Positions 35,333-50,400 of a stretch of 64,000 nucleotides of DNA are shown here, piece by piece. The notes under the pieces were generated by a model, which was not told the origin of the DNA, ran no database searches, and saw only the letters and a program-made list of their open reading frames with translations. The position numbers were made by a program, and so were the translations under genes. The stretch is taken from contig QZLH01000377.1 of NCBI GenBank assembly GCA_003833135.1, positions 34,243-98,242 on the forward strand, given 5' to 3'. Numbering within the stretch: position 1 is the first letter of the stretch; each line of letters begins with the position of its first letter. The stretch is from Oehlia diaphana. Its lineage: Eukaryota; Glomeromycota; Glomeromycetes; Glomerales; Glomeraceae.

Positions 35333-38300
35333 AATATTAAAATGTGCGGTGCGTAAAATAAATTTTTTTAGAATAATATTAATAATATTAAAATATTAAA
35401 ATATTAAAAATATTTCTTTTTTTTTTTTAAAAAAAAAAAAATTAAACAGAAACGAAAGATAAAATAAAATAAAAAAAAAAGGTTAAAAGATAGTGAGTTT
35501 ATCTGTTTGTTTTTTTTTAAAAAAATTTTTTTTGATTTTTGTTCTTCTCTTTTTTCGTAAATTAAAAAAAAAAAAAGTATTTAGGTAAAAAAGTAAATCA
35601 CATTTTTATATATTTATAAGTGAACAATATTTTTTTATTAATAAAAACAATGTGGAAGAAATAAATTCCATAATATTATTCTTTATAAATAATAATCTAT
35701 CCAAGTAAGTAGATAAAATAATACCTACGGGTATTGTTAATAGTATTGTTCTCATTTTAAACTGCCGATTAATGCTTTTTTTATACAGATAAACATATTA
35801 AAATTATAATGTTTATCCCATATTGTTCCAAGTGATTGAAGATCTTTAGTTGTTACACAGAACAATATTTCCTTTTTATTTGTTGATGGAAAAAAGAGAA
35901 CAATGTAAAGAAATAAAAATTTCAATTATTCTTTTTTACTTATTAGATGCGTATTTAGTTGTAACTCATGAAATCATTATTTTTATATGGTTTGCTTTTG
36001 TTTTACAAAAACATATAATGGATTTATTTATATAGTTCCATTGATTTATGATAATTTCATTCATTATAACATTCGCGTAATTCAGCATTGCTGCGTTAGT
36101 GGTTAAATATTTTCCCAAATATTATGTATTTATATTTATTAGTTATTAGTTATTACCAATCCCTTCTCTTACGAGTTACGTCTCATATCTTTCGCAGTTT
36201 ATATTTCTCGCCGGCAATATTTGTTATTCATTTATGCAAAATTTGAGTTGTAAGGAGTTCTCTCTTTTTAAATACGAATGGAGCTCAATCATACTTACAG
36301 TAAATAAGCAGTGAACATTCACCTGCATGGTAAGATAATGGTTTGAAAGTCCATTGTATTCTCGGATATTTTTTTTTTTTTTTAATTAATTTTCCTTTTT
36401 TAAACATATTTGAATTATTATCTGCGTGGTTTTACGATGTTGAAATCATACAAACCTCCATTCTTGAATATATTTATTGAAACTAGACAAAAGTGGAAAC
36501 CTATAAAATTAATAGTACTCGAAAAGAAGAAAATTCTTGGAGTATAGTAGTACACTGTACTTATATACTGGTTTCTATTTTTAACACGTGAATGAAAACC
36601 TCCGTCACTCTAAGTTGCGTAACAGTAATTATGATAATCATTTATTTTTTTCACAAATTTTTTTTTTTTTTTTTTCAATTCTATAATCCAACGATCAAGA
36701 CAGAAGTGTATATATATATATATATACATCTCATTCTCTTAAACTTTCTGAGCATTTTTAGTTTTCGTGAAGCTCAAAAACTAAAAAAAAAAAGCTATTC
36801 TCTTTCACAGCAAAAAAATCCAAAAATTAACCGTGAGAAAAATGCACGAATCTTTATCATTACCAATCGCCCTAGTTAAAAAATACCTAGTGTTGAAATT
36901 TTAAGAAACTCTCCTTCCTAAAGAGCAACTTAAAGGAATAACCAATATGTATATTTGGCAAAGCCTTAAAGACAAAGCTTATACTTGACATTAAAAATCA
37001 TAGCACGATGTGTTTAGACTTAATGAATGTTTAAAAGTAATGTCTTCACGTCATGTGAAAAGTTTATATGTTTTAGCGAAATTTTTGAACATTAAAACAT
37101 CAATCTTACATCATTTGCGTGATAGTAGTAGTAATTACTTTTTCAAAAGTTAACGATGGGATTCCTTTATAGGTTGAACGACATCTTTCTTTGAATTCAT
37201 GAGATAATGAATATGAATTAAATCGTGAAATCAAGAGGATAATGAATCTAATCGATGGATTTGGCTGATAATTATTTGCAAAGTTGTAAATATTTATGTT
37301 CTATTTGTTTATACTCTATTTATTTATCAATGTACTAGAAAATGAAACTCCACAAACTAGAAATATCTTCACGGGAAACAGTTCATCAGAGCAAAAAGAA
37401 TATCACACTATATCCCACCGTCACCATTAAACTCAGCCAAAAATAATTCAGGCATCAGATTTTACCAAAAGTCAGCACTCGTTATTCTTTGATGATATTC
37501 AAAAAATTAGTTTTTTAAACAGAAAAGGATGCAGTTATGGAATAGGGGAATAGAACAGTTTAGGAAAGAGTGAATAGCAAAAGGTGAAGAAATGATCTCT
37601 TAAATTATGTTATAATCGAATAACTGAAAAGTGATCGGATTATTAAAACTTATTAAGTGAGATGATATTTTTGACATCACTCCGGATTAAAGGGCATTAA
37701 CGAAAAAAATGGCATTTGTTGCACAATTGATACTTCATCAAGATTCAATATTTGCAGACCTTCGATTTGTTCTAGGTGCAGTTATTATTAAAATAATTGG
37801 ATAGTTATTATTGATAATGTACCATGTACTACCAAACAGTAATTGCATAGAATCCTCATTGAAGAATCCTCGTGTGCAATATTTCAGGTCATGGTATGAA
37901 ACAAAAGGAGTTTCATCAACAGCTATTGTAGGAAAAATGTTCCAATAGAAGCATCTAATAAAATTTCTGAAGAGCTACTCTTCATGATACCAAAAATGTA
38001 TTTAATCATTCGGTAGTTAGTCCTAGGACCAATTGACCTCATATCATCAATGGATAAAGGTTCTACGCGCACGATGTCCTGCCAATGAGATAACCGAATA
38101 TGCGCTTTACAGAATTCAGGCGTAATCTAAAAGACCAAAGCAGTGAAAGGACTTAACAAGCAAGAGAATTTTTCTATATATGACAAAAAAAACTGATTCA
38201 GAGAGTTTTATTTCATAACATGAAGGTGAATATGAGCATATTATTAGAAGAATCATAGTATCCCAATAAAAAAAAATAATCCATAGTTTACTAATTTAAC

Positions 38301-39812
38301 GTTCTCCTCTTCAATGTTCTTGTTATCAATATCTAATGATTCCCTTCATAACAATTATATCAAAGATGCAAGGAAACTTTGGAGCGTTTCTTACGATATA
38401 AGATTCTGTATTCATTAGCTATTGTTGAAGAAGACTCAAATGACATTATGCACTTGCGTCATAACTGATAAAGGATATAAATAGCAATGGTAAAAAATAT
38501 GGGTTCACATCTGAGAATAAGGTGTCTTAAAAACAATACATACATAATATGAATTATAAGGTCTTTCGTGAAACTAGAATTTTTAATTTTGGAAAAATTG
38601 AGTTCTCTGGGTGATTAGTATGGACTGAACGCAAAGGTAACAAAATTTACGCGTCAGTTGTCGAGGATGCCTATTGGGTGATTTTTTTCTTATAGAATAA
38701 TATATCACTCTATTTTTTATTAAAATCTTATTTTAAGCATAATTTGAACTGATTATTAAACGTTAAAATGTAAATTAATAAACGAACTGAGTAATAAAAT
38801 AATGTAAGGGTTACACACGTGATCAACAAAAAATTTACTTTGAAAACGGTTCATATATTATGTTAAAATGCACAAATATTTGCGTCATCTAATTAATCCA
38901 TAAACAGAAAGGTTTCATATGAAAACAATAGTAGTAAGAATTCTACAGAAAAGGACAAGACTGAATACCTTGGCTGGAATGATTTACTTTTTTATGTAAA
39001 CGCAAACAAACGAACTTACAATGTATAATCTTTTAGTCTTTCTTTGAAGTACGAAAATGGAATAAAAATTAATATGAAAAAATATTGCGCTATATACTAT
39101 ATTTTCGATCATTTTATTTTTAGATGAATTAATCAATACTATTACGGCATAAACATATAGCAAAACTTTTTTATTTATTATATTTGGATTCAAAATAAAA
39201 TATATGACTTGTTTTATTCTAGGCCATTAAATGCGAGTACCTTTGTCATATTATTTCACATTATTTCCTAACAATTACGTAAAATATCCAATAATTCATA
39301 CTATGTTATTAAATTTCAAAACATATAGCGGACAACATAACAAATTTTATTTTCCCGAGGTGAAGTAATTTCGGATCACATTATATTCACTCTTATTACA
39401 AAGGTCCAACGGTTAATGCTTGTGAAATTATGTAAGAGAATATCTAAAAGAGCAATTCAGCAAATAGATATCCGGAAACCAAAGTCATAGATTAGCAAAT
39501 GATTTAACTAGTTATACGTAATGAGAATACAAGTGTATACTTACATTATGATTTCGCCACTCTTGATCTACTGTGCACGTGGTTACTTTATGACATCAAA
39601 AATATGCTCAATCATCATCATGACAAAATTGTTAAAATAGTTGAAATTGTTGCATCATCATCTAACGGGAAATTCAAGGAAAAAAATCTATAAATTGGAC
39701 AAAAAATTCTGCATCATTTAACTTAAAAAATTATTTCCGAACTCTTAAATAATCTTCAATTGCATCATTAAACTTTCTGAACTCTTAAATAATCTTAAAT
39801 TAATAAGTAAAA
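35333..39812. other. Intergenic, 4.5 kb, with a gene relic
   Basis: No intact gene supported. T-run/A-run tracts near 35412-35430 and 35508-35535 lie upstream of the small membrane protein gene. From about 37000 on the base composition is less extreme and coding-like fragments appear, best at 37738-38446 on the minus strand (listed separately) and possibly at about 38569-38697 on the plus strand. I see no tRNA with both internal promoter boxes. Confidence 0.55.
37738..38446 (-). pseudogene. Frameshifted coding relic of unknown family
   Basis: Three minus-strand reading-frame segments lie in order: 38446-38360 (29 codons with stop, starting MSFESSSTIANEYR), 38126-37923 (68 codons, containing HWQDIVRVEPLSIDDM and TNYRMIKYIFGIM) and 37941-37738 (68 codons, containing FPTIAVDETPFVSYHDLKY). 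The last two overlap and differ by one base in frame, so a single indel near 37925-37940 breaks what looks like one protein. Amino-acid balance is that of real protein, unlike the homopolymer-driven frames elsewhere in this interval. The 38126 edge follows a possible TTTTAG acceptor. Family unknown; a decayed host gene or a transposon-borne gene are both possible. Confidence 0.5.
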
Positions 39813-40236
39813 ATGGTTAATGCCAGAACTTCTTATAGGACTTATAGAATGACTTCCTTACCACGTCGCTTATATTATAAGACAAAACGTGTTATTATGA
39901 AACCTGTAAGAAAAGCTAAAGGTAATCATACTACTGGTACTACCGCTACAGGCCCTACGAAAACTCGAAAACATACAAAGGTTCGTCATTTCAAAATAAT
40001 TAATATTTTAATAAAAAAATTATTATTCTAACTGTTAATAATATTATATTTTTTAGTTATTCGGTGGATTTAAACGAGGTCGTGCCAAACAAACCCAACC
40101 TGCTCATAACACAAAAGCTCATCGTTTTTTCGGATATACTCTAAGAAAAGATCCTAATCGTAACAATAATAATCATGGTAATCATCCTCATCATCATCGT
40201 ACCATTAAGTCTAAACTTCGTTCTCTTTTACACTAA
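39813..40236 (+). CDS. Small Arg/Lys/His-rich protein
   Basis: Not recognised. Exons 39813-39980 and 40057-40236 (GT-AG, phase 0) give 115 residues with a very basic composition: RRLYYKTKRVIMKPVRKAK early, LFGGFKRGRAK at the splice junction, a Thr/Gly-rich linker, and a His/Asn-rich C-terminal section (NNNNHGNHPHHHRT). No signal peptide or membrane segment. The pattern resembles small basic proteins found in other fungi whose role is unknown. The spliced frame extending well past the end of exon 1 supports the model. Confidence 0.7.
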
Positions 40237-40577
40237 ATTAAAGTTTAATTAAAATTATCACTTTATTCATATAGTTATGTAATATTACAATGTATTATAT
40301 TTATCAATTATTTATAAATAAAAAGATATTTTATATTTAAAAAATGAAAACATGTAACAGATGTTACTGCTATTTTTGGATTAGATCGATTTTTTTAAAA
40401 AATGTCATGAACGTCACAATGATCATACAGTATTAATAATAACGTCAATATTAGGTCATAATGATCCTAAGAAATTAATAAATAAGCGACAACTTCGTCT
40501 TTTCTCTTCAAAAAAAATTCATTTGAAACTCGGAAAAAAAAAAGTGTTATTTATTATTCAATAAAAAAATTATAAAC

Positions 40578-40863
40578 ATGGATCGTACTATTACCAATGA
40601 TAATAAAATAATTCCACATGATACAAAATATGAAAAACCATCACTTGAAGAAGTTAAAAAAAAAGAAGAGGATCGATTAAAAAATAAAAATGAAGAGGGG
40701 AAACCTAAAGAAGGTTTGTATATTTGTAACTAATATATTTAGAAATTATTCTTTTACTTACATTAAGAATTTTAACGTAGGTGGATCTGCTGGTAGAGCA
40801 CAAATTAATCTCTCACATGTAACGGATCTTAATCCTAAACCACGTAGATCTAATACTTCATAA
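40578..40863 (+). CDS. Tiny charged protein (72 aa), two exons
   Basis: Not recognised. Exons 40578-40713 and 40781-40863, joined by a 67-bp intron (GTTTGT...GTAG), encode 72 residues. The first exon is highly charged (LEEVKKKEEDRLKNKNEEGK). The second encodes GGSAGRAQINLSHVTDLNPK then PRRSNTS. It is too short for most reading-frame screens. Support comes from the clean intron and the well-composed second exon. It directly follows the other small basic gene on the same strand, 341 bp away. Confidence 0.6.
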
Positions 40864-41415
40864 AATCATTGATTTAGCAAACGAACGTTATTTTTACACA
40901 ATGTTTATAATTTAAATATTTTTACAGTAGAATAACATTTTGGCATTAGTTAATTAAATAATATGCCAAATAATTCTCATTGTTGTAGCAAATTATAAAA
41001 ATGAAATATGAACTATTTTCGAATAAAAGTTACTGAAACATTATGCCTATTTCCGGTAATATAATTAATACTATTTATTGCTTTTAATAAATGAAATATA
41101 AATATATTTTATAATGGTAATTATTTTATTTTTTACTATTTTCAAAAGTGGTTTTTTTTTTACTTCAGATATGAATAATTGTAATAGGTTTAGAATTTTA
41201 AAATTCATTTATTACTACTAACTACTACTGTCTTAAAAGGATTTAACTGTCAGGAATAAAATGGTTTATACATATATTGAAATATACTCATTAATTTACA
41301 TACTTGGGTTGTAAACCAGGTAAAAAACTTTTTCGATCTTTTATAATAAACATAAAATTGGCCTAATAAATAATAATTCTATACACTATTTTTTGAAATA
41401 TATAATATATGCATA
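40864..41415. other. Intergenic, short
   Basis: Convergent 3' flanks of the tiny gene and LYS12. AT-rich, no gene seen. Confidence 0.6.
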
Positions 41416-42985
<1,570 letters not shown>

Positions 42986-43249
42986 TTTTCAGGAATTTAT
43001 TTTTCTCAAAAAAAAAAGAAAAAGAAAAAAAAGAAAAAAAAAACCAAAACAAAAAGCCCAAAAAATAAAAAAATTATCGCAAATTATCAATATCTTAATC
43101 ATGTGACTGCTATTACAGTATTTTGATTGTTAATTGGTCAAAAAAGTCAATAATAAATTAATATAATGCTTGAAATTATCACTAGTATAAATTTACCACG
43201 TTTTCGAAACGAAAGATTCTTCCTTTTTTTTTTTTAAAAAAAAAAAAAA
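42986..43249. promoter_or_regulatory. Shared divergent promoter region of LYS12 and COG2
   Basis: 264 bp separate the two start codons. An A-rich/purine tract lies near LYS12 (about 43005-43070), and a T-run/A-run tract ends directly at the COG2 ATG (about 43221-43249). No Gcn4-type TGACTC box is evident; a TGACTG occurs at about 43103. The regulatory role is inferred from position only. Confidence 0.5.
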
Positions 43250-46200
43250 ATGGTTACTCCGGAATCGGCAACCTCCTCAGAAACCGAAGAAAAACCTGCG
43301 ATCCATACTTCACGTACACCAGTATTAACCATATACACAACATCAGAGCAAAAATCATGGCAGAATTTTTCTTCACCTACAGAAAACACGAAAACTCCTT
43401 TGCCATTTCCTTTACCATTAAATAGAGAAATGTTCTCCACACCCGAATTTAATGCTGATAACTTTTTAGCTAGAAGACGTCATTTACCTTTAGATGAATT
43501 GAAGAAAGAGTTGATTATACATTTGAAAAGTTTGAAAAGCGACTTGGTAGAAATGATTAATAGGGATTATAGTAGTTTTGTTGATTTATCAACAAATTTA
43601 AAGGGGGTTGATAAAGTTATTGAAGAAGTTGCTAGGCCTTTGGGTAAAATGAGAGAAGAAGTTGAGGTATTATACGAAATTGGAAATTGTGAAGGATTCG
43701 ATGATGATTCACAATTTATTAACTTTATTTGTAGGGGGTTCGAATAACATTTCAAGGGGTTGTCGATTCATTGGAAAATCAACTGGCTCATCGAACATCT
43801 ATACGTGAAAAGAAGGCTTCTTTGCAACTTCTTATTAATATTCATGAATCTGTGCGGAAAGTTGAAAGTTTATTGTTAATTAGTAGTGAGACTAGTTCTT
43901 CACTAGTATCAAAAGACGATAGGTATTTTTTTCTAATTCATTATTTCACATGTATTGTATTTAATTTTCCAATTCATTCTTATCGATAACAGTTATTTTT
44001 CTGTTTATTTGAATTATTAGTGGAAATAACGCGAAACAAATTGAACGTGTTGCCATCGAATATAATCAAATGCAATATTTGGTTAATAAAGGAAAAGGTT
44101 TACCCTTTGTAGAAAATATTGATTGGGTATTTAAGAGATTTATATGTATCATTTTTTTAAAAAAATTTTATTAAAAAAAAAAATTATTTTAGAGGATTAC
44201 AAGGATCAAAAATACTCTTCGTACAAATCTTTCTTCAGCGCTTCGATCAGCTTTGCAGACTATAAAGGATCAATCAAATGCGTCCAAGGAGACATTAACT
44301 CAAATTCTTAGAACTTATGCTTTGATTGACCAAACAATGTCCGCAGAGGAAGTGATTAGAGAAGAGTTGATTGCCCCTTTTATTCAAGAGGTATATATTA
44401 TTTTTAATTCCTTTTTTTTACTATAAGCTATAATATTATTATTTATGCTTTTTATCGACTTAGACAGTTAAGCAGTCCGTACTTGAGAATCCACAACAAA
44501 TTGCACCCTCTATTGTAATTGCATCACGTTCATCTGCTGGAAAATCAATGAAACCTCGTATGATGGCATCTTATTCAAAAGATTCTTTAGCTCTTATGTA
44601 TACTAAGATATTGCAATTTATTAATAATGATTGTAACATTCTACTTGAAATCACAAGAAAGGTTTTAAGGGGAACTAGTTTTGAAATTTTGGTGAATTCT
44701 ATATGGACAGAAGTTGTAGATGCAGTGAATAAAAGGATATCATTTATATTTAATCTTGGAAATCCAAATATGTTTCATAAGGTAAATTTTCTAGCAAAAA
44801 AATTTATTTTCTTATAATACTAAATTTATTCATTATTTAAATATAGAATTATTCAATATCAATGAATTTTGTTTCAAGTATTGAAAATATATGTTATTCT
44901 AAGAAATCTTTATTATATTTGAGAAATCATTCTACGTACATGGAATTTATGAAAAGATGGCAGTTATCAGTATATTTTCAATTACGGTGAGTTTTTTGAG
45001 GTTTGTGGATGAAAAATTTGGTTTATTTTGATGTTTCATTTTTTTTTCCTAATTTGAGTTTACTAAATCGTTATTTCCTTTAATCCAAAGGTTCAAGGAG
45101 ATTTCAAATCAAATCGAGGGAACCCTAGCACTAAATGTATTGTCAATAGATAGCAGCAATAATGACACACAATGTAAATAAGCAATATATAACTTTTCAT
45201 TTATATTTTTAAATTTTATAATATATTTAATAAATTATGATGATAATATTAGATCCAACGTCTTTAAAATTACCGGCTAGTAAATCCACTATATTGGCAA
45301 TAGAAAGATGTTGGTCTGAAGAAGTATTCATATATGGACTTTCACATAGGTTCTGGAAATTAACCTTACAGGTAAACATCGTATTTAGAATTATTTAAAG
45401 ATTTTCTATTATAATATATAATACTCATTTTTTGCACAGTTAATAGAAAGATATAAGAAGTGGCTTACATCAACGTTAACGGAGTTAGTTGAAACAAATA
45501 ATCATGTTCATGATAAATTAGTAAGTCTTTAACCTATTTCTAATATTATGACCTTTTTTTTTTAATTCATTAATTATCAAATATAGATGAATTCACCAGC
45601 ATTAAGACCATCTAGCGGATCTGGAAATAGAAGATCTGGGAGCCCAGTGCAAAGCTCACCAAATAATGATGCATTAGATGAACAAGTATTAAGAAATTTG
45701 GTTATAGTGTCACATGATGTTGAGAATATAACTACTAAGGTAAACATGGGCTTATGAAGAGTTAAATTTATTTAGAAATTAGAAGTTTGAAATTATTAAT
45801 TATTATTTTATGATAAAGATTAAAGAGATATATCGTGAACATATTATAATCAAATTGCCCGAGTCCATGATAAATCAACCCATAATTGAAGGTAAATTAT
45901 ATTTTAATTCCCTTTCTTATCTATTACAACAAAACTAAATAGTATTTTTTATAATAGAGAGTATTTCGAATTCACTTTCTTCTTTGCAATCTGATTTACC
46001 GGATTTAAGTCAAAAGATCTCTACAATTCTTACAAAGAGGTGTACAGAAGCATTACGACATGTTCGTAATATTATAACACAATATCGACAACCTAATACA
46101 AAACCACCTACGGAATCTTCTTACTTTGTTCCGCATATTATGAAACCATTAGTTGCATTTTATGATTCTAATAAACTATACTTAAGTGATAAAAGACGAA

Positions 46201-46775
46201 AAGAGTGGAGCTCTATAGTGGGGGATGCTGTTGCAGTAAGGTAAATAATTTATTTTTTTTCTTTTACACAATATTTACTTTATATAAACTAATATACTAT
46301 TGTACATTAGATATTATACAATATTATATGAGTATCTTACAAATTTGAAAAAAACTGAGGAGAGTTCAAAAATTATGAAAATGAAAAGATTAAAAAAAGG
46401 ACAAACAACGAGAGGAGGACTTGTTTCTTTGTTTTCTGATTCGGGCGATAACGGAGTAGAAGATTCTACTGTCATGAGTGATGAAGATAAAATTCGATTA
46501 CAATACTTATTGGATGTAAAGAAATTTGGAAAAGAGGTTTATACAATAATAAATTTTTTGAATATATTGTTGTTAATTTAATTAATATAGTTATTATTTT
46601 TTCTAGTTAACTAATATTGGAATTGATATTAAAGAGCTAAAAGGATATATTGACTTGTATAAAGTTGTTGAACCATATGGTAAGTTTTTCTAAATATTGT
46701 AAGAAAATTTTTTTCTTTTTGATTTATATTAATTAAAACTATAACTTTGTTATAGAATCAATTCAAAAATCATAA
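43250..46775 (+). CDS. COG2: Conserved oligomeric Golgi complex subunit 2
   Basis: Lobe-A subunit of the COG tethering complex for retrograde traffic within the Golgi. Fifteen exons: 43250-43666, 43735-43922, 44021-44126, 44193-44390, 44464-44781, 44847-44986, 45091-45173, 45253-45371, 45440-45520, 45587-45739, 45819-45891, 45958-46240, 46311-46536, 46607-46679, 46756-46775; 825 residues. The N-terminal COG2 domain follows a Ser/Thr/Pro-rich leader: FNADNFLARRRHLPLDELKKEL, LVEMINRDYSSFVDLSTNLKGV (seen as DYSSFVDLSTNLKGVD), then coiled coil. The C-terminal DUF3510-type helical region includes CWSEEVFIYGLSHRFWKLTLQL and SYFVPHIMKPLVAFYD. The final exon is only 20 nt and encodes the last residues. 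A degenerate copy of this last intron plus exon lies just downstream. The ATG sits at the end of a poly-A tract. Confidence 0.92.
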
Positions 46776-47466
46776 CCATTTTCATAGATATATAATTATT
46801 ATTTATTATAAAGTGATTTGTATAAAGTTTGTTAAACTGTAAGTACGTTTTTTAATATTGGTAAAAAAAAAAATTTTTTTTAATTCATATTAATTTATAA
46901 TTTTTAATTTAAAAATATAGAATCAATTCAAAACATTATAAATAATTTATAGTTATAATTATTATTTTATTAATCTTTTTATTTTTTTTTTATTAGGTAT
47001 ATTTAATTTTTAAATATTTTGGTGGTAATAATGAAAATAATAATAATATAAAAATAATAATCAAAAAAAAAAAAAAATTAGAATTAAAAATTAAAGTAGT
47101 AGAAGTTTAAATAAAATAAAATAAAAATATTTTTTATTTAATTTGTAATAATTAGTTTAATAATTCTGATCCAGTAAAGTATATAATAAATTATATTAAA
47201 TGTTTTAATTAGTTTTTAATTACTAATTAAATATCTAATAAATTGAATTTGAATAAAATATAGGTATAGAATGTTTTTATTATAATTAATAACTCATTGT
47301 TTTATTGCATTTTTTTTTGAAAAAATCAGAATTTAAAGTAAATAAGCTAATAATAAGCTAAAAAATTATTTATTATATATAGTAAATGTAATTTAAAAAA
47401 TATCAACTTTTTCAAATTTTCATATAATGTAAATTAAAATCTCAAAAGAAATTAAGAAAATTATTA
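46776..47466. other. Intergenic between convergent COG2 and RalGAP genes
   Basis: About 690 bp. It starts with a decayed duplicate of the COG2 terminal intron/exon (46815-46935), then low-complexity AT sequence with no gene. Confidence 0.7.
46815..46935 (+). pseudogene. Decayed duplicate of COG2 terminal exon-intron-exon
   Basis: Compared with 46652-46768, the block repeats in order: a TTGTATAAAG tract from the end of exon 14, a GTAAG-type donor, a T-rich intron with ATTCATATTAATTxA-like sequence, the acceptor AATATAG, and the exon-15 start AATCAATTCAAAA. The unit is displaced by about 163 bp. The copy lies after the COG2 stop, so it is 3'-UTR or intergenic. Confidence 0.75.
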
Positions 47467-50400
47467 TTATACAGTTAAATCTTCACTAAAAAAAATTTTT
47501 GACATAAAAGCTTCAAAGGTGCTACAATTATTATTTTTATATTTACTCATAATCATTTGAATATCAGCAGCCCTTTCCATATAAGAATGTTGATAAATAG
47601 TTGAATTAATACTATTAATATTATGCAAACTGTTTCTAAATGCTTGTATTGCTGTCATTCTAACCAGTGGCCCTAATACATTACGTGATATTACCATACC
47701 ATGCAATAAAGGTCCAAACGGTGGTATTTTTGAATCTCTATAGATATCCACGCTATATAATTCATTGGGTAATGGTGATATTACTATTTGTACATTACCA
47801 AAATCTCCTCCTATTGTACTTTTACGATAATCTCTACGATTTTCATTCCATACGATATGTACATGATCATTTCCAATATGTCGTTTCTAAAAGAAATGAG
47901 AAAGGAAACATTAAAATTAAATTAAAGAACTAGATACTTTTATAATAAAGGAATTGAAATACTTACTTTTCTTAATTGTTTTGGATCATTTGGATCAGTT
48001 GGCATTTTGGTTGCATCATGAAATATAACTTCGATAGTGGATGTGCAATAATAAACGGCAGTTAACCCATTTGAACAATTTCTTTCTAATCCGCCAAGAT
48101 ATCCAGGATGTGTAGTTAAATCAATTTCCCACCCAAGACTCTGTACAAACTCATTATATTTTTCACTTCCACCTGTATTATGTAAAATACTTTGTTCATC
48201 ATCTTGTCCAGGCGCAACATATAATAAAGCAAATTTAAATACTTCTCTTGCATGTTTTTTGTCTAATAATCTTATATCTCTAAATAATGTACTTCCTTTA
48301 TTTAATACACATATTGTACCATCATTTAATGATTCTGGTGTTAACCACCCAAAATGACTTAAAAATAATCTACATTGTTGATATGTTTCTGAAGGTTTTT
48401 CAGCTACTGGTGGTAAAACTGGTAAAAATGACTTTGATAATGAAAAATCTGCCCCAAGTGATGAATGTGATGTTGATCGTGAATATAATGGACTTCTCGA
48501 TAGACTATTAAAACTTTTGTTATCGTCTCGTAATGTATTATTTCTTACTAAAACAACAGTGTCGTACCAAGATTGTCTAGATAAAAATGAAAGTTATTAG
48601 AATTTTAAAGCAATTGAAGAAATATTGTTTGGCTGAACTTACGCTTGAGTGTTTATAGCCTTATCATAAAGAATTTCTTCTTGAACATGACGATCTAATT
48701 CTTTTTCAAGCAACAATAAATCACCTGATGTTGAACTTGGCGGGTATGTTTGATTCAATGTTGCAGATGACGTTTGTTCATCAATACTTTTTTATAACAG
48801 AACCAGAAATTAATACTCTTTTTTTTTAAAAAAAAAGGGGGGACAAATATAAATAAGAGTTTTCTTACTGTTGAAGTAAATTATCCAACATATTAACTTG
48901 GTCAGATCGACAATTTTGGGGCAATCCGTTTTCATCTTCGAACGAATCACTAGATTTTCTTCGAAACAATTATTTATCAATTGACATGATAAAGAAGATT
49001 AAATATAAATTTTAATATACTTACAAGGAAGGATTAGATTCCACTTTAATGTCTGATCTAAACATCATATTTTCACATATCATGTTATTAGATTTTATTA
49101 AATTATTTTCGGTGGAGTGCATATTTTCATAAAATAATTTAGAATCCCAAGAATATTTTCCTGTAAAATCTCGAATTATCATTCGTGATACTAAACAATA
49201 AAATTTTTATTTATTAATTAATTAATTAAGAGAAAAATTTTATTGTTTATTACCTGATGAATCTTTTCCTGGCATTTCAACTAATGTTATTATTGTTGTA
49301 TCATTAAATGAAAAATAATGATAATTATTTGAAGCCTCATCATCTTTTGTATCAGCTCCCATAGGTCCCACCAATGTGCTAAATTAAAGGATAAATAAAT
49401 TTAGACTTACGGTAAGTAATACTATAACATATTTGTTTAATATACCTATGCATCATAGCAGGCCCATGAATTGGTGAAAAATTGTCTAAGTGATGCGTTA
49501 AATGTAATAAAACAAATTCTGCAATTTCCTATTAAAAGAAATTTAATAAGTGAAGCGTTTCCGTGTTGTAATCATAAATTGAAACTTTAAACGTTACATG
49601 TGTATAATAGATATGAATAGTAGTTACCTTGACGAAATTTACATCTTCAGCAGAGTTATCAAATCCAACATTAATACTATGATCATGTTCAAATACATTA
49701 TCCAATGATACCTTTCTCTCTGCTTTTTTAAATTTTACCGGAAATTCATTATTTAAATGTTTTCCCTTATTCTTATAAAACGACATTGGATATTTTTTTT
49801 TCGGAATTTTATTTAATTCTAGCTGTTGTATTAAATTAATTCTATTAGTACTTATGTTTATAAACAAATAATGTTATAGTTACTTACATTTGAAAGTTCA
49901 AAAGCCATCTCGATCGCATCAAATACTAGTTGGCATAATTCTGTGTCTGTAAAGAGATTCGAAGGAATTATCATAAGCCAATCGAGTAGACAATAAAATA
50001 TTTTGGCTATTATAAATCCTAGATCAAGTAAGAATCGAAAGTTAATATAATTTTTTTTTTAAAAAAAAAAGATACAAACCAAAAATTAAATTTCCTCACC
50101 TCTTCCGTTTTTATGTGATGCTTTTTGTAATGCAAGATGTTCATTCAATGATCCAATTAAATGTCCAAATACATCTTGTATAATCATGAAAAATACCTGA
50201 AAAATAAATAAAAATATTTATTAATACAAAGTATTTAATTAATTGTATTATTATAAATAAATGAAATGACATACACTATCATTTTCACTCCATAATGAAG
50301 AATTATGAGCAAAAGTTATTAAGCAATCTGCAGCAACAGTAACAACTGGTAAATGACTCCAATATAACTGTTCCAATAAAGCCTGGAGACAACTTTTAAT

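Noticed and set aside
36300..36360. tRNA-like B-box (GGTTTGAAAGTCC)
   Set aside because: No matching A-box at proper distance and no cloverleaf can be folded by eye.
36592..36879. 95-codon plus-strand frame
   Set aside because: Composition set by T-runs and a (TA)n microsatellite; no homology pattern or splice context.
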